NCBI RefSeq assembly: GCF_910589175.1
Contig: NZ_CAJURR010000023.1
Coordinates: forward strand, 1-35,542
DNA length: 35,542 nucleotides
Source: an uncultured Lactobacillus sp.
GTDB taxonomy: Bacteria > Bacillota > Bacilli > Lactobacillales > Lactobacillaceae
Reading direction: 5' to 3'
Below, one piece after another: positions 15,663 to 25,052 of the stretch; position 1 is the stretch's first letter; each line of letters starts with the position of its first letter. A model generated the notes under the pieces. That model saw only the letters and a program-made list of their open reading frames with translations, had not been told where the DNA came from and made no database searches. The position numbers and the translations under genes are program-made.

Positions 15663-17423
15663 ATGAAGAAAGGCAAATTAATTGGTACATTAACTTTGCT
15701 TTCAGGTGTAGCTCTAACTTTAGCAGCCTGTGGTAATAGTAATAGCAATAATACTAGTCATCCTAATTTCAAGGAGTCAACTCCTAAGAAGACAATTAAG
15801 GATGGTGGAAATGTCAGCGTTGCTGTAGTTACTGATACACCGTTTACTGGTATTTTTAATGATGAATTGTCTACTAACAATACAGACTCAGAAGTAATGC
15901 AATATGGTGATGAATCATTATTTGCTACAAATAATACCTATAAATACGTTAAGGGTGGAGCAGCAGACATTAAAATTAATAAAGATGCCAAAACTGCAAC
16001 CATTACTATTAATCCTAAAGTTAAGTGGTCTGATGGCCAACCTTTAGTTGCAAAAGATTATGAATACGCCTATGAAATTATTGCAAATAAGGCAACACAT
16101 TCTCAGCGTTATACTTCAAGTTTAGCTAATCTTGTAGGATTAGAAGAATACCATGATGGAAAGTCCAATACTATTTCAGGTATTGAAATGCCAGACGGCG
16201 AAAATGGTCGTACAGTAGTGCTCCACTTTAAAGAAATGAAGCCGGGTATGACACAAAGTGGTAATGGATATATTTGGGAAGCAGCAGCTCCATATCATTA
16301 CTTAAAAGATGTTCCATTTGATAAACTTATTTCAAGCAATAAGATCCGTAAGAATCCATTATTCTATGGTCCATATAAAGTAAGTAAAGTGGTTCGTGGA
16401 CAATCAGTTTCATGGGTTCCAAATGAACATTACTATAAGGGTAAACCACACTTAAAGAAGATAACTGCTTCCGTAATTACTCCAGCTTCAGTTGCTCAAT
16501 CAATTAAGAGTAATAAATTTGATGTAACGCAAGTAAGTAATTCTCAATGGCCAAATATTAAGGGTGCTAAAGGAGTAAACTTCATCGCTAATATTCCACT
16601 TGCATATAGTTACTTAGGCTTTAAGGTTGGTAAATGGGATGCAGCCAAAGGCGAAAATGTGATGAATAAGGACGCAAAGATGAATAATCGTTCTCTTCGT
16701 CAAGCTATTGCCTACGGTATGAATGTTGACCAAGTTTATAAGAGATACTCATCAGGTCTTTCATTTAGAATTCCAACTTTAATTCCAAAGCAATTCGGTG
16801 ATTACTTCGATAAGAATGTAAAGGGTTACACTTATAACATTAAAAAGGGTAATGAACTATTAGATAAAGCTGGTTACAAGAAGAAGGGGACTTACCGTGT
16901 TCAACCAAATGGTAAGCCTTTAACAATTCGTTTAGCTGCCATGAGTGGTAGTAAAGTTCAAGAACCAATCATTCAAAATTACATTCAACAATGGAAGAAA
17001 ATGGGCTTGAACGTTAAGTTAACTGGTGGCCGTTTAATGGAAATGAATTCATTCTACGACAAGGTTCAAAATGATTCTAAAGATGTAGATATGTTCATTG
17101 GTGCATGGTCACTCTCTTCTGAGCCATCACCTCAAGACTTATACGGCGCAAAGGCACCATTTAACTACAGTAGATTTGTCACTAAAGAAAACACTGACTT
17201 GTTGAACGATATTGATTCTCAAAAAGCCTTTAATAATAGCTACAGAGTTAAGAAATTCCATCAATGGCAAGCATACATGGATAAGGAAGCTTATGTTGTG
17301 CCAGTTGCTAATAGCTACAGCATTTACGCAATTAACAATAAGTTAACTGGATACTCATTAGAACCATCTAAGAGTATGGGTGGTGGATTCCCTAACTGGT
17401 ACTACGTTGGCTATGCAAAATAA
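15663..17423 (+). CDS. oppA: Oligopeptide-binding lipoprotein OppA, copy 2
   Basis: Second extracellular peptide receptor for the Opp importer. The 586 residues have a lipoprotein signal peptide nearly identical to copy 1 (lipobox LAAC, Cys23) and the same SBP_bac_5 landmarks: KWSDGQPLVAKDYEYAYEII, the invariant block SNTISGIEMPDGENGRTVV, QAIAYGMNV and AWSLSSEPSPQD. Differences cluster after the signal peptide, in the middle lobe and at the C terminus (SKSMGGGFPNWYYVGYAK), so ligand range may differ. Identical protein blocks have many synonymous base changes, which indicates an old duplication. The ATG at 15663 follows GGAGG; the open frame to 15612 includes the promoter and is not real coding sequence. 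Confidence 0.94.
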   Translation: MKKGKLIGTLTLLSGVALTLAACGNSNSNNTSHPNFKESTPKKTIKDGGNVSVAVVTDTPFTGIFNDELSTNNTDSEVMQYGDESLFATNNTYKYVKGGAADIKINKDAKTATITINPKVKWSDGQPLVAKDYEYAYEIIANKATHSQRYTSSLANLVGLEEYHDGKSNTISGIEMPDGENGRTVVLHFKEMKPGMTQSGNGYIWEAAAPYHYLKDVPFDKLISSNKIRKNPLFYGPYKVSKVVRGQSVSWVPNEHYYKGKPHLKKITASVITPASVAQSIKSNKFDVTQVSNSQWPNIKGAKGVNFIANIPLAYSYLGFKVGKWDAAKGENVMNKDAKMNNRSLRQAIAYGMNVDQVYKRYSSGLSFRIPTLIPKQFGDYFDKNVKGYTYNIKKGNELLDKAGYKKKGTYRVQPNGKPLTIRLAAMSGSKVQEPIIQNYIQQWKKMGLNVKLTGGRLMEMNSFYDKVQNDSKDVDMFIGAWSLSSEPSPQDLYGAKAPFNYSRFVTKENTDLLNDIDSQKAFNNSYRVKKFHQWQAYMDKEAYVVPVANSYSIYAINNKLTGYSLEPSKSMGGGFPNWYYVGYAK

Positions 17424-17436
17424 ATAAAAATTATTT

Positions 17437-17469
17437 AAAAGTGCGACTTATATTAGGTCACACTTTTTC
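17437..17469 (+). terminator. Terminator after oppA2
   Basis: AAAAGTGCGACTT (17437-17449) pairs with AGGTCACACTTTT (17455-17467), with one C/A mismatch and one G-U pair, followed by T residues. It closes the opp region. Confidence 0.82.
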
Positions 17470-17498
17470 TTTATCTTTTTTTAATAGGTTAAAATAGG

Positions 17499-17504
17499 TA
17501 TAAT
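17499..17504 (+). promoter_or_regulatory. Probable -10 element before rnc
   Basis: A consensus TATAAT 26 bases before the rnc ATG, downstream of the oppA2 terminator. No good -35 is visible at 16-18 bases; only T-rich sequence is there. Confidence 0.4.
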
Positions 17505-17530
17505 TAAAGGGTTAAAGAAAGGAAGCAACT

Positions 17531-18211
17531 ATGGTTTCAGTAGCTTTTAAACAAAATTTAAAGAAAAAATACGGAATAAAATTTAATAACGAAAAATTGC
17601 TTGAAGATGCCTTCACACATTCTTCTTATGCTAATGAGCATCCCGGGAGAAAGGACTATGAGAAATTAGAGTTTCTTGGCGATGCTGTTCTTGAATTGGC
17701 GGTATCTGATTATCTGTATCGTCATTTTCCTAGATTAAATGAAGGGGAATTAACAAGAATGCGATCTAACATTGTTAGAACAGAAGGATTTTCTGAATTT
17801 GCAATTGAATGTGGATTCCCAGAAGAAATTAATTTGGGTAAAGGAGAAGAAAAAGCTGGCGCTAGAAAACGTAAGACACTTCTTGAAGATGTGTTTGAAG
17901 CTTTTAATGGTGCACTTTTCTTAGATCAAGGAATGCCAGCTGTACAGCACTTTTTACATTTAACAGTGTATCCATTAATTGCTGAAGGAGATTTTAATGC
18001 CTCACGTGATTATAAAACTGAACTTCAGGAACGTTTGCAGGTAAATGGACCAGTTAAGATTGAATATCAAGTAATATCTGAAGATGAATCAAAGCCATCT
18101 TTTAAAGTTCAGCTACTTGTAAATGGTGAAAAAGTTTCAGAGGGACAAGGACGTAATAAAAAAGCCGCTGAGCAGCAAGCAGCTCAAGCTGCATTAGATA
18201 AAAATAAATAA
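17531..18211 (+). CDS. rnc: Ribonuclease III
   Basis: Double-strand-specific endoribonuclease for rRNA processing and mRNA or antisense turnover. The 226 residues have the signature YEKLEFLGDAVLELAVSD with catalytic acids E44, E47 and D51, and the second pair D120 and E123 (EDVFEAFNGALFLD). A double-stranded RNA-binding domain runs from about 157 to the end (DYKTELQERLQ, KKAAEQQAAQAALDK). AAAGGAAGC lies before the ATG. It is 14 bases from smc, as in most Firmicutes, where rnc-smc-ftsY form one unit. Confidence 0.97.
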   Translation: MVSVAFKQNLKKKYGIKFNNEKLLEDAFTHSSYANEHPGRKDYEKLEFLGDAVLELAVSDYLYRHFPRLNEGELTRMRSNIVRTEGFSEFAIECGFPEEINLGKGEEKAGARKRKTLLEDVFEAFNGALFLDQGMPAVQHFLHLTVYPLIAEGDFNASRDYKTELQERLQVNGPVKIEYQVISEDESKPSFKVQLLVNGEKVSEGQGRNKKAAEQQAAQAALDKNK

Positions 18212-18225
18212 GAAAAGGTGAGTCT

Positions 18226-21200
18226 GTGCCACTACAACAATTAGTTTTAAATGGTTTTAAGTCTTTCGCTGATAAGACGACAATTAGATTTAATAATGGT
18301 ATTACCGGCATCGTTGGTCCAAATGGTAGTGGAAAAAGCAACATTACTGAAGCAATTCGATGGGTAATGGGTGAAGGATCAGCCAAGTCTTTACGTGGTG
18401 AAAATATGAAAGATGTTATTTTCGCTGGTAGTCAAATGAGAGCTCCAATGAATCATGCTGAAGTGGAGTTGGTTTTTGATAATCGGGACCACCAACTTGC
18501 TTCTGATAATGATGAAGTGGTTGTAACGAGAAAAATTTTGCGTAACGGCGAAAGTGATTATCTTTTAAATCATCATCCGGTAAGATTGAAAGATGTTAGG
18601 ACCCTATTTATTGAATCAGGGATGTCATCTGATAGCCTAGGAATAATTTCTCAGGGGAAGGTCGATGAAATTCTTAATTCTAAGCCACAACAGCGTAGAG
18701 GGATTTTTGAAGAGGCTGCAGGTGTCCTTCATTTTAAGCAACAAAAGGAAATTGCACTCAAGCAATTAGATAAAACTAATGCTAATCTAATTAGAATTAA
18801 TGATTTAGTTAAAGAATTGGAAGGCAGAATTGAGCCTTTACATGAACAAAGTTCTTTAGCAAAAGAATATAAATTTCAGAAAGAGCAGCTTGATCATAAG
18901 TTAAAACAACTTTTAGGCTTAGAGATTGAAAGTCTAAATGAAGAAAAGAAGTCGGTTGCTAAGAAGGCCTCAGCAAATCAAGGAATTTTAAATAAGCTTG
19001 ATGACGAAGTTAAGCAATCCCAAGCTGATTTAGAAGAAAAACGTAAGCAATCAAATGAGCGGCACGCTGAAAAAGATGAAAAGCAGCAAGAATTATTATC
19101 TTTAACACAAAAAATTGCAGCTCTGACTACTGATCTTCAAATGCATCAACAATCTCGAGAATATGATGTTGCTACTCAAAAAGAATATAATGCACAATCT
19201 GAAGAACTAAAAGAGCGAAGAAAACGTTTGTTAGATCAGCTTGCAGCTAATGAAAAAGATCTAAACAGCCAAAATCAAGTCCTTGCTGATTTCGTAGAAA
19301 AGCAAAAGAATTTGAAACAGGAACTTAAGCAAGGTCCTGAACAATTGAATAATCAATTAGAACAAGTTCGATCTGATTATATTCAAACTTTGCAGGATCA
19401 AACGAGTAATAATAACGAGATTGTTTATTTAAAAAATGAATTAACTCGTAGTAAAAAATCAACTGATAACCGCCAGCAAGAAGTTGAAGAACAATTAGAT
19501 GAAGCTGAAAAAGTTCTTACTCAGTTAAAAAAACAAGGGCAAGACCTTGTTTTAAAGAGAAGACAACTAAATGAAACTATTGCGACTCTTGATAGAAAAA
19601 TTGCTGAAGAGAGTAAGCTTAAGGAGCAAAGCGAACAAGCTTACTTAAAGGTTAGAAATGATTTACAACGGATTTCTGCACAAGTAGAAGGCCTAAAGAA
19701 AATTAGAGATAGGCATGAAGGATACTATTATGGGGTTAAATATGTTTTAAATCATCAAAGTGATTTTCATGGAATTGTAGGGGCTATTGGTGAACTAATT
19801 TCTTTTCCAGCTGAACTAGAAGCAGCTTTGTCAACAGCTTTAGGTGGTGGCGTTCAAGATTTAGTTACTATTGACCAAAGTAGTGCTAGAGATGCCATTA
19901 ATTTGTTGAAGCAAACTCGTACAGGGAGGGCTACTTTTTTACCTCTAGATGGATTACGTCATAATGAAATTGCTGCCTCCACTTTAAAATCCTTACAAAG
20001 TATTGAAGGATTTAAAGGTGTAGCAGCAGACTTAGTAACCTCAAAAACTGAGACTGATATTTCTAATGCTATTTCTTACCTTTTAGGAAATGTTTTAGTG
20101 GTAGATACTATTGATACGGCTTTGCGTGTTCAACGCAGAATTGGACGATATTATCGAATTGTGACGCTGGATGGAGATATTATTAGTCCTGGAGGAAGTA
20201 TGACTGGTGGAACTAGAAATACAAGAAATAATTCTCCTCTGGCAACAAATGCTGAGATTGATAAATTAACCCGACAAATTAAGACAGGGAAGGTAGAATT
20301 TACTAAACTACAAACAGCCCTAAACGAATTAGATCAAAGATTAACAGAGTTGCAAACTGAGCTAGAAGCTAAAAATACTGATTTAACTGCCTTAAATCAA
20401 AAAATCAGTGAGCAAGCTATTAAGTATGAAAATGAAGAAAAAGAAGTTCAAAGGTTGACTCAGTTAAATGATTTACAGCAAAAGGCCCAACTTGAGAAGA
20501 AACAAGAAGAAGCAGAACTTACTAGTCGTCTTGAAAAAGAGCAAGCTAAAAAGAAAGAACTTGAAGAAGTTGCTCAAACACAACGAGCAAAAATGGACCA
20601 ATTAAAGACTGACTTGACCGATTTTGATGAAGCTTATCAAAAATTACAGGCAGAATTAAGTAACTTAAATTCCGACTTGGCGGTAGTAAAGAATAAATTA
20701 GAAAATATTACTACTAAGAAATCTGAAATAGAGGAACAACTAGAAAATACTAATTCCAGACTTAAGGATATTGAGGAAAAAATTAGGGCTTTGTCATTGT
20801 CTCAAAACGGACAAAGTGAGTCGGAAATTGAAGAGCAAGTTGCTAAGCTAAGCAAGCAGAAAAAACAAATGCAAGAGTCTTTAGCTGAAATAAATAAAGA
20901 TTTAGGTAAATTTGATGCTCAAATAAATAATCTTGATCAAGTTGCTACGAGAAATTATAATTTGCGTAAAAATACTGCTGCAGAACAAGAAGAGTATTCT
21001 GCAAGACTAGGAGAACTTAAGTCCCAAATTAATCAAAAACTTGGCATTTTAAGTGAAGAATATTCCTTAACTTTTGAAGCAGCATTACAATTATCTGAGG
21101 GACAAAATACAACGGATTTGCGTAAGAAATTGGAACGTGAAGTTCATCTACACAAAATGTCTTTAGCAGATATTGGTGAGGTTAACTTGAACTCTATTGA

Positions 21201-21786
21201 AGAGTATGAAGATGTTAAAACGCGATATGATTTCTTAAATGGACAACAGAATGACTTGCTAAAGGCTAGAAAAGATATTGAAGAGTCAATGTCTAAGCTA
21301 GATGATGAGGTAAAGAGTAGATTTAGCACAACTTTCCATCAGATAGAAAGAAGCTTTGCAAAGATTTTCCCAATTATGTTTGATGGGGGTCATGCTAGAT
21401 TAGAGTTAACTGATCCAAAGAACTTACTTGAAACAGGAATTGAAATTATTGCTCAGCCACCTGGTAAGAAGTCCCAGAAGTTAACGCTTCTTTCTGGTGG
21501 GGAAAGAGCGTTAACTGCAATTACTTTATTGTTTGCAATGCTTCAAGTTAACCCAGTACCATTCTGTATTCTAGACGAGGTAGAAGCAGCTTTAGATGAA
21601 ACAAACGTTGATCGTTTTGCTCAGTTTTTGAATCATTATGATATGAAAACTCAATTTATTGTTATTACACACCGTCGTGGAACCATGCAGAAAGCAGATA
21701 ATTTGTACGGAATCGTAATGCAAGAATCGGGTATTTCAAAAGTGTTATCTGTATCGTTAAATGAAATTAAGAAAGAAGTGAATTAG
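18226..21786 (+). CDS. smc: Chromosome partition/condensation protein SMC
   Basis: Core ATPase of the SMC-ScpAB condensin, which compacts and separates the chromosome. The 1186-residue length is typical. N-terminal Walker A is GPNGSGKSN (31-39). A long coiled coil follows (about 170-500), then the glycine-containing hinge (about 515-665; FHGIVGAIGELI, GGSMTGGTR at its end), a second coil (about 670-1010), and the C-terminal ATPase part with signature LLSGGERAL (about 1088) and Walker B CILDEVEAALDE (about 1112). The start is GTG at 18226, placed 5 bases after AAAAGGTGAG. ScpA and ScpB are not in the window. Confidence 0.97.
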   Translation: MPLQQLVLNGFKSFADKTTIRFNNGITGIVGPNGSGKSNITEAIRWVMGEGSAKSLRGENMKDVIFAGSQMRAPMNHAEVELVFDNRDHQLASDNDEVVVTRKILRNGESDYLLNHHPVRLKDVRTLFIESGMSSDSLGIISQGKVDEILNSKPQQRRGIFEEAAGVLHFKQQKEIALKQLDKTNANLIRINDLVKELEGRIEPLHEQSSLAKEYKFQKEQLDHKLKQLLGLEIESLNEEKKSVAKKASANQGILNKLDDEVKQSQADLEEKRKQSNERHAEKDEKQQELLSLTQKIAALTTDLQMHQQSREYDVATQKEYNAQSEELKERRKRLLDQLAANEKDLNSQNQVLADFVEKQKNLKQELKQGPEQLNNQLEQVRSDYIQTLQDQTSNNNEIVYLKNELTRSKKSTDNRQQEVEEQLDEAEKVLTQLKKQGQDLVLKRRQLNETIATLDRKIAEESKLKEQSEQAYLKVRNDLQRISAQVEGLKKIRDRHEGYYYGVKYVLNHQSDFHGIVGAIGELISFPAELEAALSTALGGGVQDLVTIDQSSARDAINLLKQTRTGRATFLPLDGLRHNEIAASTLKSLQSIEGFKGVAADLVTSKTETDISNAISYLLGNVLVVDTIDTALRVQRRIGRYYRIVTLDGDIISPGGSMTGGTRNTRNNSPLATNAEIDKLTRQIKTGKVEFTKLQTALNELDQRLTELQTELEAKNTDLTALNQKISEQAIKYENEEKEVQRLTQLNDLQQKAQLEKKQEEAELTSRLEKEQAKKKELEEVAQTQRAKMDQLKTDLTDFDEAYQKLQAELSNLNSDLAVVKNKLENITTKKSEIEEQLENTNSRLKDIEEKIRALSLSQNGQSESEIEEQVAKLSKQKKQMQESLAEINKDLGKFDAQINNLDQVATRNYNLRKNTAAEQEEYSARLGELKSQINQKLGILSEEYSLTFEAALQLSEGQNTTDLRKKLEREVHLHKMSLADIGEVNLNSIEEYEDVKTRYDFLNGQQNDLLKARKDIEESMSKLDDEVKSRFSTTFHQIERSFAKIFPIMFDGGHARLELTDPKNLLETGIEIIAQPPGKKSQKLTLLSGGERALTAITLLFAMLQVNPVPFCILDEVEAALDETNVDRFAQFLNHYDMKTQFIVITHRRGTMQKADNLYGIVMQESGISKVLSVSLNEIKKEVN

Positions 21787-21788
21787 TA

Positions 21789-23099
21789 GTGGGATTATTT
21801 GATAAAATTAAGAAATCTCTTTTTGGTCATAAAGAGGAAGAACAAGAAGAAAGTAAAAAAGAAGTAACTGAAAATTCAAATGAAGAACTTCAAGAGCCTG
21901 AAGAAAAAAATGAAGCTGAAGATATTCACAAAAATGAAGAGGTTGTAGAAGCTAAGTCGGAGCCTTCTGAAGATGAACATGAAGAAGAAAATGAGGAAGT
22001 TGAGGAAACTCCAGGCTGGAGCGATGCCGGAACTGCTTTTGAAGAAAAACAAGATGAAGCTGAAAAAACTGAAGAACTTCAAGAATCATCTAATTTAGAA
22101 AAAGATGAAGAAGAGCCTGCAGAAACTGAATTTCCTGAAGAGAGCTCTGAAGAAGGAGCTACAGAAGATGAACAGGAAAGATATGACAAAGGGCTAGAAA
22201 AAACCAATCATTCTTTTGGGGCACGCCTAAATGCATTTTTTGCTAAATTTAGAACAGTCGATGAAAACTTTTTTGATGATCTTGAAGATTTATTAATTGA
22301 ATCTGATGTTGGTTTTGAAACTGCTGAAGAATTAACTGATTCTTTAAGGGATGAAGCCAAGCTCCAAAATGCAAAAAGTCATGATGCCTTAAAGCAAGTA
22401 ATAGTTGAAAAATTAGTTGATATTTATGATAAAGGTGGCGAAGGTGAAGATTCTAAATTAGCCGATGATCCTTCTGCAAAGCCTAATGTTTATCTTTTTG
22501 TTGGCGTTAATGGAGCTGGAAAAACAACAACAATTGGTAAATTAGCTAAGAGAATTAAAGACTCGGGCAAGTCTGTCATGATGGTAGCTGCCGATACTTT
22601 TAGAGCCGGTGCTGTAGAGCAATTGGTAGAATGGGGTCGACGTGATGGCGTTGAAGTAATCACTGGTCCTGAAAAGGCTGATCCAGCTTCTGTAGTTTAT
22701 GATGGCGTTAAAAAAGCTAAAGAGAGAGGAATCGATTTCTTATTAGTTGATACAGCTGGTCGTCTTCAAAATAAGGTCAATTTAATGAGCGAGCTTGATA
22801 AAATTAAGCGAACAATAAAGAAGATCTTACCCGATCAACCAAATGAGGTTCTTTTAGTCCTTGATGGCTCAACAGGTCAAAATGCACTCTTACAAGCAAA
22901 AGACTTCGATAAAACTACTAAACTTACGGGGTTAGTTTTAACTAAGCTTGATGGCTCATCTAAGGGTGGAGTAGTACTAGCAATTCGAAATGAAATGGAT
23001 TTACCGGTTAAATTAGTTGGTCTTGGAGAAAAAGTTGATGATTTGGCAAACTTTGATGCAGAAAAATTTGCAATTGGTCTCTTCCAAGGATTAATCTAA
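21789..23099 (+). CDS. ftsY: Signal recognition particle receptor FtsY
   Basis: GTPase at the membrane that receives SRP-ribosome complexes and passes nascent membrane proteins to SecYEG; partner of Ffh, encoded downstream. The first part (MGLFDKIKKSLFG) is an amphipathic, lipid-binding start. Residues about 16-140 are an extended Glu/Lys-rich acidic A domain. The N domain and the GTPase G domain follow: GVNGAGKTTT near 238, DTAGR near 320, TKLDGSSKGG near 383. Start is GTG two bases after the smc stop with only a weak purine-rich binding site, so translational coupling to smc is likely. Confidence 0.96.
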   Translation: MGLFDKIKKSLFGHKEEEQEESKKEVTENSNEELQEPEEKNEAEDIHKNEEVVEAKSEPSEDEHEEENEEVEETPGWSDAGTAFEEKQDEAEKTEELQESSNLEKDEEEPAETEFPEESSEEGATEDEQERYDKGLEKTNHSFGARLNAFFAKFRTVDENFFDDLEDLLIESDVGFETAEELTDSLRDEAKLQNAKSHDALKQVIVEKLVDIYDKGGEGEDSKLADDPSAKPNVYLFVGVNGAGKTTTIGKLAKRIKDSGKSVMMVAADTFRAGAVEQLVEWGRRDGVEVITGPEKADPASVVYDGVKKAKERGIDFLLVDTAGRLQNKVNLMSELDKIKRTIKKILPDQPNEVLLVLDGSTGQNALLQAKDFDKTTKLTGLVLTKLDGSSKGGVVLAIRNEMDLPVKLVGLGEKVDDLANFDAEKFAIGLFQGLI

Positions 23100-23138
23100 T
23101 AATAGGCAAAGTTACAATTAATATATAAGGAGTAAATA

Positions 23139-24563
23139 ATGAAGCATTTAAGTGCATGTACAACTATTTTAGTTGGGAAAAAAGCATCAATTGATGGATC
23201 AGTAATGATTTCACGTAATGACGATACTGCAGGTGCAATTACGCCACAAAAGTTTATTATTGAGCCAGCTGTTCATGGTGAAAAGGGACGTAAAATTAAA
23301 TCTTGGCTTAATAAGTTTGAAATGGAGCTTCCTGAGAATGCTCAAAGAGTTCCAGCAGTTCCAAATGTTGACTATAAAAAGTTAGGTTATTATGACGAAA
23401 GTGGTATCAATCAAAAGAATGTTGCTATGTCATGTACTGAATCAACGTATGGTAACGAAAGAACATTAGCATTTGATCCATTGGTTAAAGATGGTTTAGA
23501 TGAAGATTGTATGCAGACTGTAGTTTTGCCATATATTGATTCTGCAAGAGATGGTGTAAAACGTCTTGGTTCCTTGATCAAAAAATATGGGTCACCTGCT
23601 GGAAACTCAGTTCTATTTGGTGACAAGGATGAAGTATGGTACATGGAAATCGTTACAGGACACAACTGGGTTGCTCAACGTATTCCAGATGATTGTTATG
23701 CAGCAACTGGTAACCGTGTTGCCATTCAACAAGTTAACTTTGATGATCCAGATAACTTTATGTGGAGTGAAGGAATTCAAGAATTCGTTGAAGAACATCA
23801 CTTAAATCCTGATCATGAAGGTTGGAATTTCCGCCACATTTTTGGAACTTATACTGAACAAGATCGTCACTACAACACTAGTCGTCAATGGTATATCCAA
23901 AAACTTTTCAACCCAGAAATTGAACAGGATCCTGAAGATCCAGATATTCCTTTCATTAGAAAAGCTTCTAAGAAATTGGCTAAGGAAGATATTGAATTTG
24001 CACTTGGTTCTCATTATCAAGATACTCCATTTGATCCATTTGGTCATGGAACTGAGGAAGAGAAGCATCTTTATCGTCCAATTGGTTTAAATAGAACCCA
24101 GAATTCACATATTTTACAAATTAGAAGTGATGTTCCTGAGGAAATGGCTGGTATTATGTGGTTATGTATTGGTGGACCAACATTTACCCCATATATCCCA
24201 TTCTTTGCTAATATGAACGAAACTGATCCATCATTTAATAATACGTCAATGACCTATAATAAAGATGATGCATGGTGGTACTACAAATCTTTGGCTGCCT
24301 TAGTTGAAAGTCATTACCCTCAATTTGTTCAACTTGATACTAAATATCTTGAAGAATTGAATAGATACTACCGCGGTAGAGTTGAAGAAATTATTGAAAA
24401 TGCTAAAGATTTAAGCGGTGAAGAATTAACTGACTACTTAACTCGTGAAAATCAAAAGACTGTTGCTCATACTAAGAAAGATAGTGAAGAATTAATGGGT
24501 CAAATGTTTACTGATGCAATTAAGATGTCTAAGTTAACATTTAAAATGGATCCAAATCTTTAA
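23139..24563 (+). CDS. pepD: C69-family dipeptidase (PepD-like)
   Basis: Ntn-hydrolase dipeptidase that splits imported dipeptides in the cytoplasm. The 474 residues start MKHLSACTTILVGKKAS; Cys7 is the probable nucleophile, and GSVMISRNDD follows, matching PepDA of Lactobacillus helveticus. Further family landmarks are MSCTEST, SPAGNSVLFGDKDEVWYMEI and GLNRTQNSHILQIR. TAAGGAG gives a strong ribosome binding site. The gene interrupts the usual ftsY-ylxM-ffh order and has its own terminator, so it is likely a lineage-specific insertion. Its role fits the peptide importer encoded about 6 kb upstream. No clear promoter was found in the 39-base gap. Confidence 0.92.
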   Translation: MKHLSACTTILVGKKASIDGSVMISRNDDTAGAITPQKFIIEPAVHGEKGRKIKSWLNKFEMELPENAQRVPAVPNVDYKKLGYYDESGINQKNVAMSCTESTYGNERTLAFDPLVKDGLDEDCMQTVVLPYIDSARDGVKRLGSLIKKYGSPAGNSVLFGDKDEVWYMEIVTGHNWVAQRIPDDCYAATGNRVAIQQVNFDDPDNFMWSEGIQEFVEEHHLNPDHEGWNFRHIFGTYTEQDRHYNTSRQWYIQKLFNPEIEQDPEDPDIPFIRKASKKLAKEDIEFALGSHYQDTPFDPFGHGTEEEKHLYRPIGLNRTQNSHILQIRSDVPEEMAGIMWLCIGGPTFTPYIPFFANMNETDPSFNNTSMTYNKDDAWWYYKSLAALVESHYPQFVQLDTKYLEELNRYYRGRVEEIIENAKDLSGEELTDYLTRENQKTVAHTKKDSEELMGQMFTDAIKMSKLTFKMDPNL

Positions 24564-24580
24564 TTAAAATATTTATCTAT

Positions 24581-24618
24581 AAGAAGGTTAGGAAATAAAA
24601 TTACCTAACCTTCTTTTT
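24581..24618 (+). terminator. Terminator after pepD
   Basis: AAGAAGGTTAGG (24581-24592) and CCTAACCTTCTT (24604-24615) form a perfect 12-bp stem with an 11-base loop, followed by T residues. Confidence 0.92.
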
Positions 24619-24664
24619 TGAAATTAATTAAGCTAAAAGTCTCTTAAAACTACATAGCTATTAT

Positions 24665-24692
24665 TTTAGAAATACATTTTTTTTGCTATACT
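24665..24692 (+). promoter_or_regulatory. Predicted promoter of ylxM-ffh
   Basis: TTTAGA (24665-24670), 16-base spacer, TATACT (24687-24692) preceded by TGC, an extended -10. It would give a very short leader before ylxM. Confidence 0.5.
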
Positions 24693-24709
24693 GGTTCAAG
24701 GTGAGACAA

Positions 24710-25051
24710 ATGGATGAACTTGAAAAAAATGAAAGATTAGGCGACTTATTTGCCTACTACGGTCCATTATTAACAAAAGGACAACAAGAGTATTTTGAGG
24801 ATTATTATTACAATGACCTTTCTTTAGGGGAAATTGCGGATAATCACCATGTCTCTCGACAAGCTGTTTATGATAATTTGAAACGAAGCAGCCGTGCTTT
24901 GGAAAAATATGAAGATAAACTTCATATGAAACGTGATTATACTCAAATAGAAGAAAAAATTACTGAAGCAGTATATGCCCTTGAACATGGCAAGATCAAT
25001 CGAGCTCAGATTGAACTTTTGAAATTATTAAGACAAATGGGAGTAGAATAG
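24710..25051 (+). CDS. ylxM: YlxM family DNA-binding/SRP-associated protein
   Basis: A 113-residue sigma-like helix-turn-helix protein encoded next to ffh in nearly all low-GC Gram-positives. The HTH lies around residues 20-65 (QQEYFEDYYYNDLSLGEIAD, NHHVSRQAVYDNLKR). The homologue in streptococci has been linked to SRP function; a DNA target is not established. Start: ATG at 24710, preceded by AAGGTGAG at 5 bases; the open frame extends further to a TTG that lies in the promoter and is rejected. It ends one base before ffh, so the two are cotranslated. Confidence 0.92.
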   Translation: MDELEKNERLGDLFAYYGPLLTKGQQEYFEDYYYNDLSLGEIADNHHVSRQAVYDNLKRSSRALEKYEDKLHMKRDYTQIEEKITEAVYALEHGKINRAQIELLKLLRQMGVE

Positions 25052-25052
25052 T

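Noticed and set aside
21876..22082. Open frame opposite the acidic domain of ftsY
   Set aside because: It is the complement of Glu/Lys-rich GAA/AAA codons, giving a Phe-rich product with no binding site; a shadow frame.
23587..24090. Several overlapping open frames on both strands inside pepD
   Set aside because: Low-complexity AT-rich shadow frames without ribosome binding sites; pepD explains the sequence fully.
24683..24709. Longer ylxM starting at TTG 24683
   Set aside because: That codon lies within the predicted -10 region and has no ribosome binding site; ATG 24710 has one.
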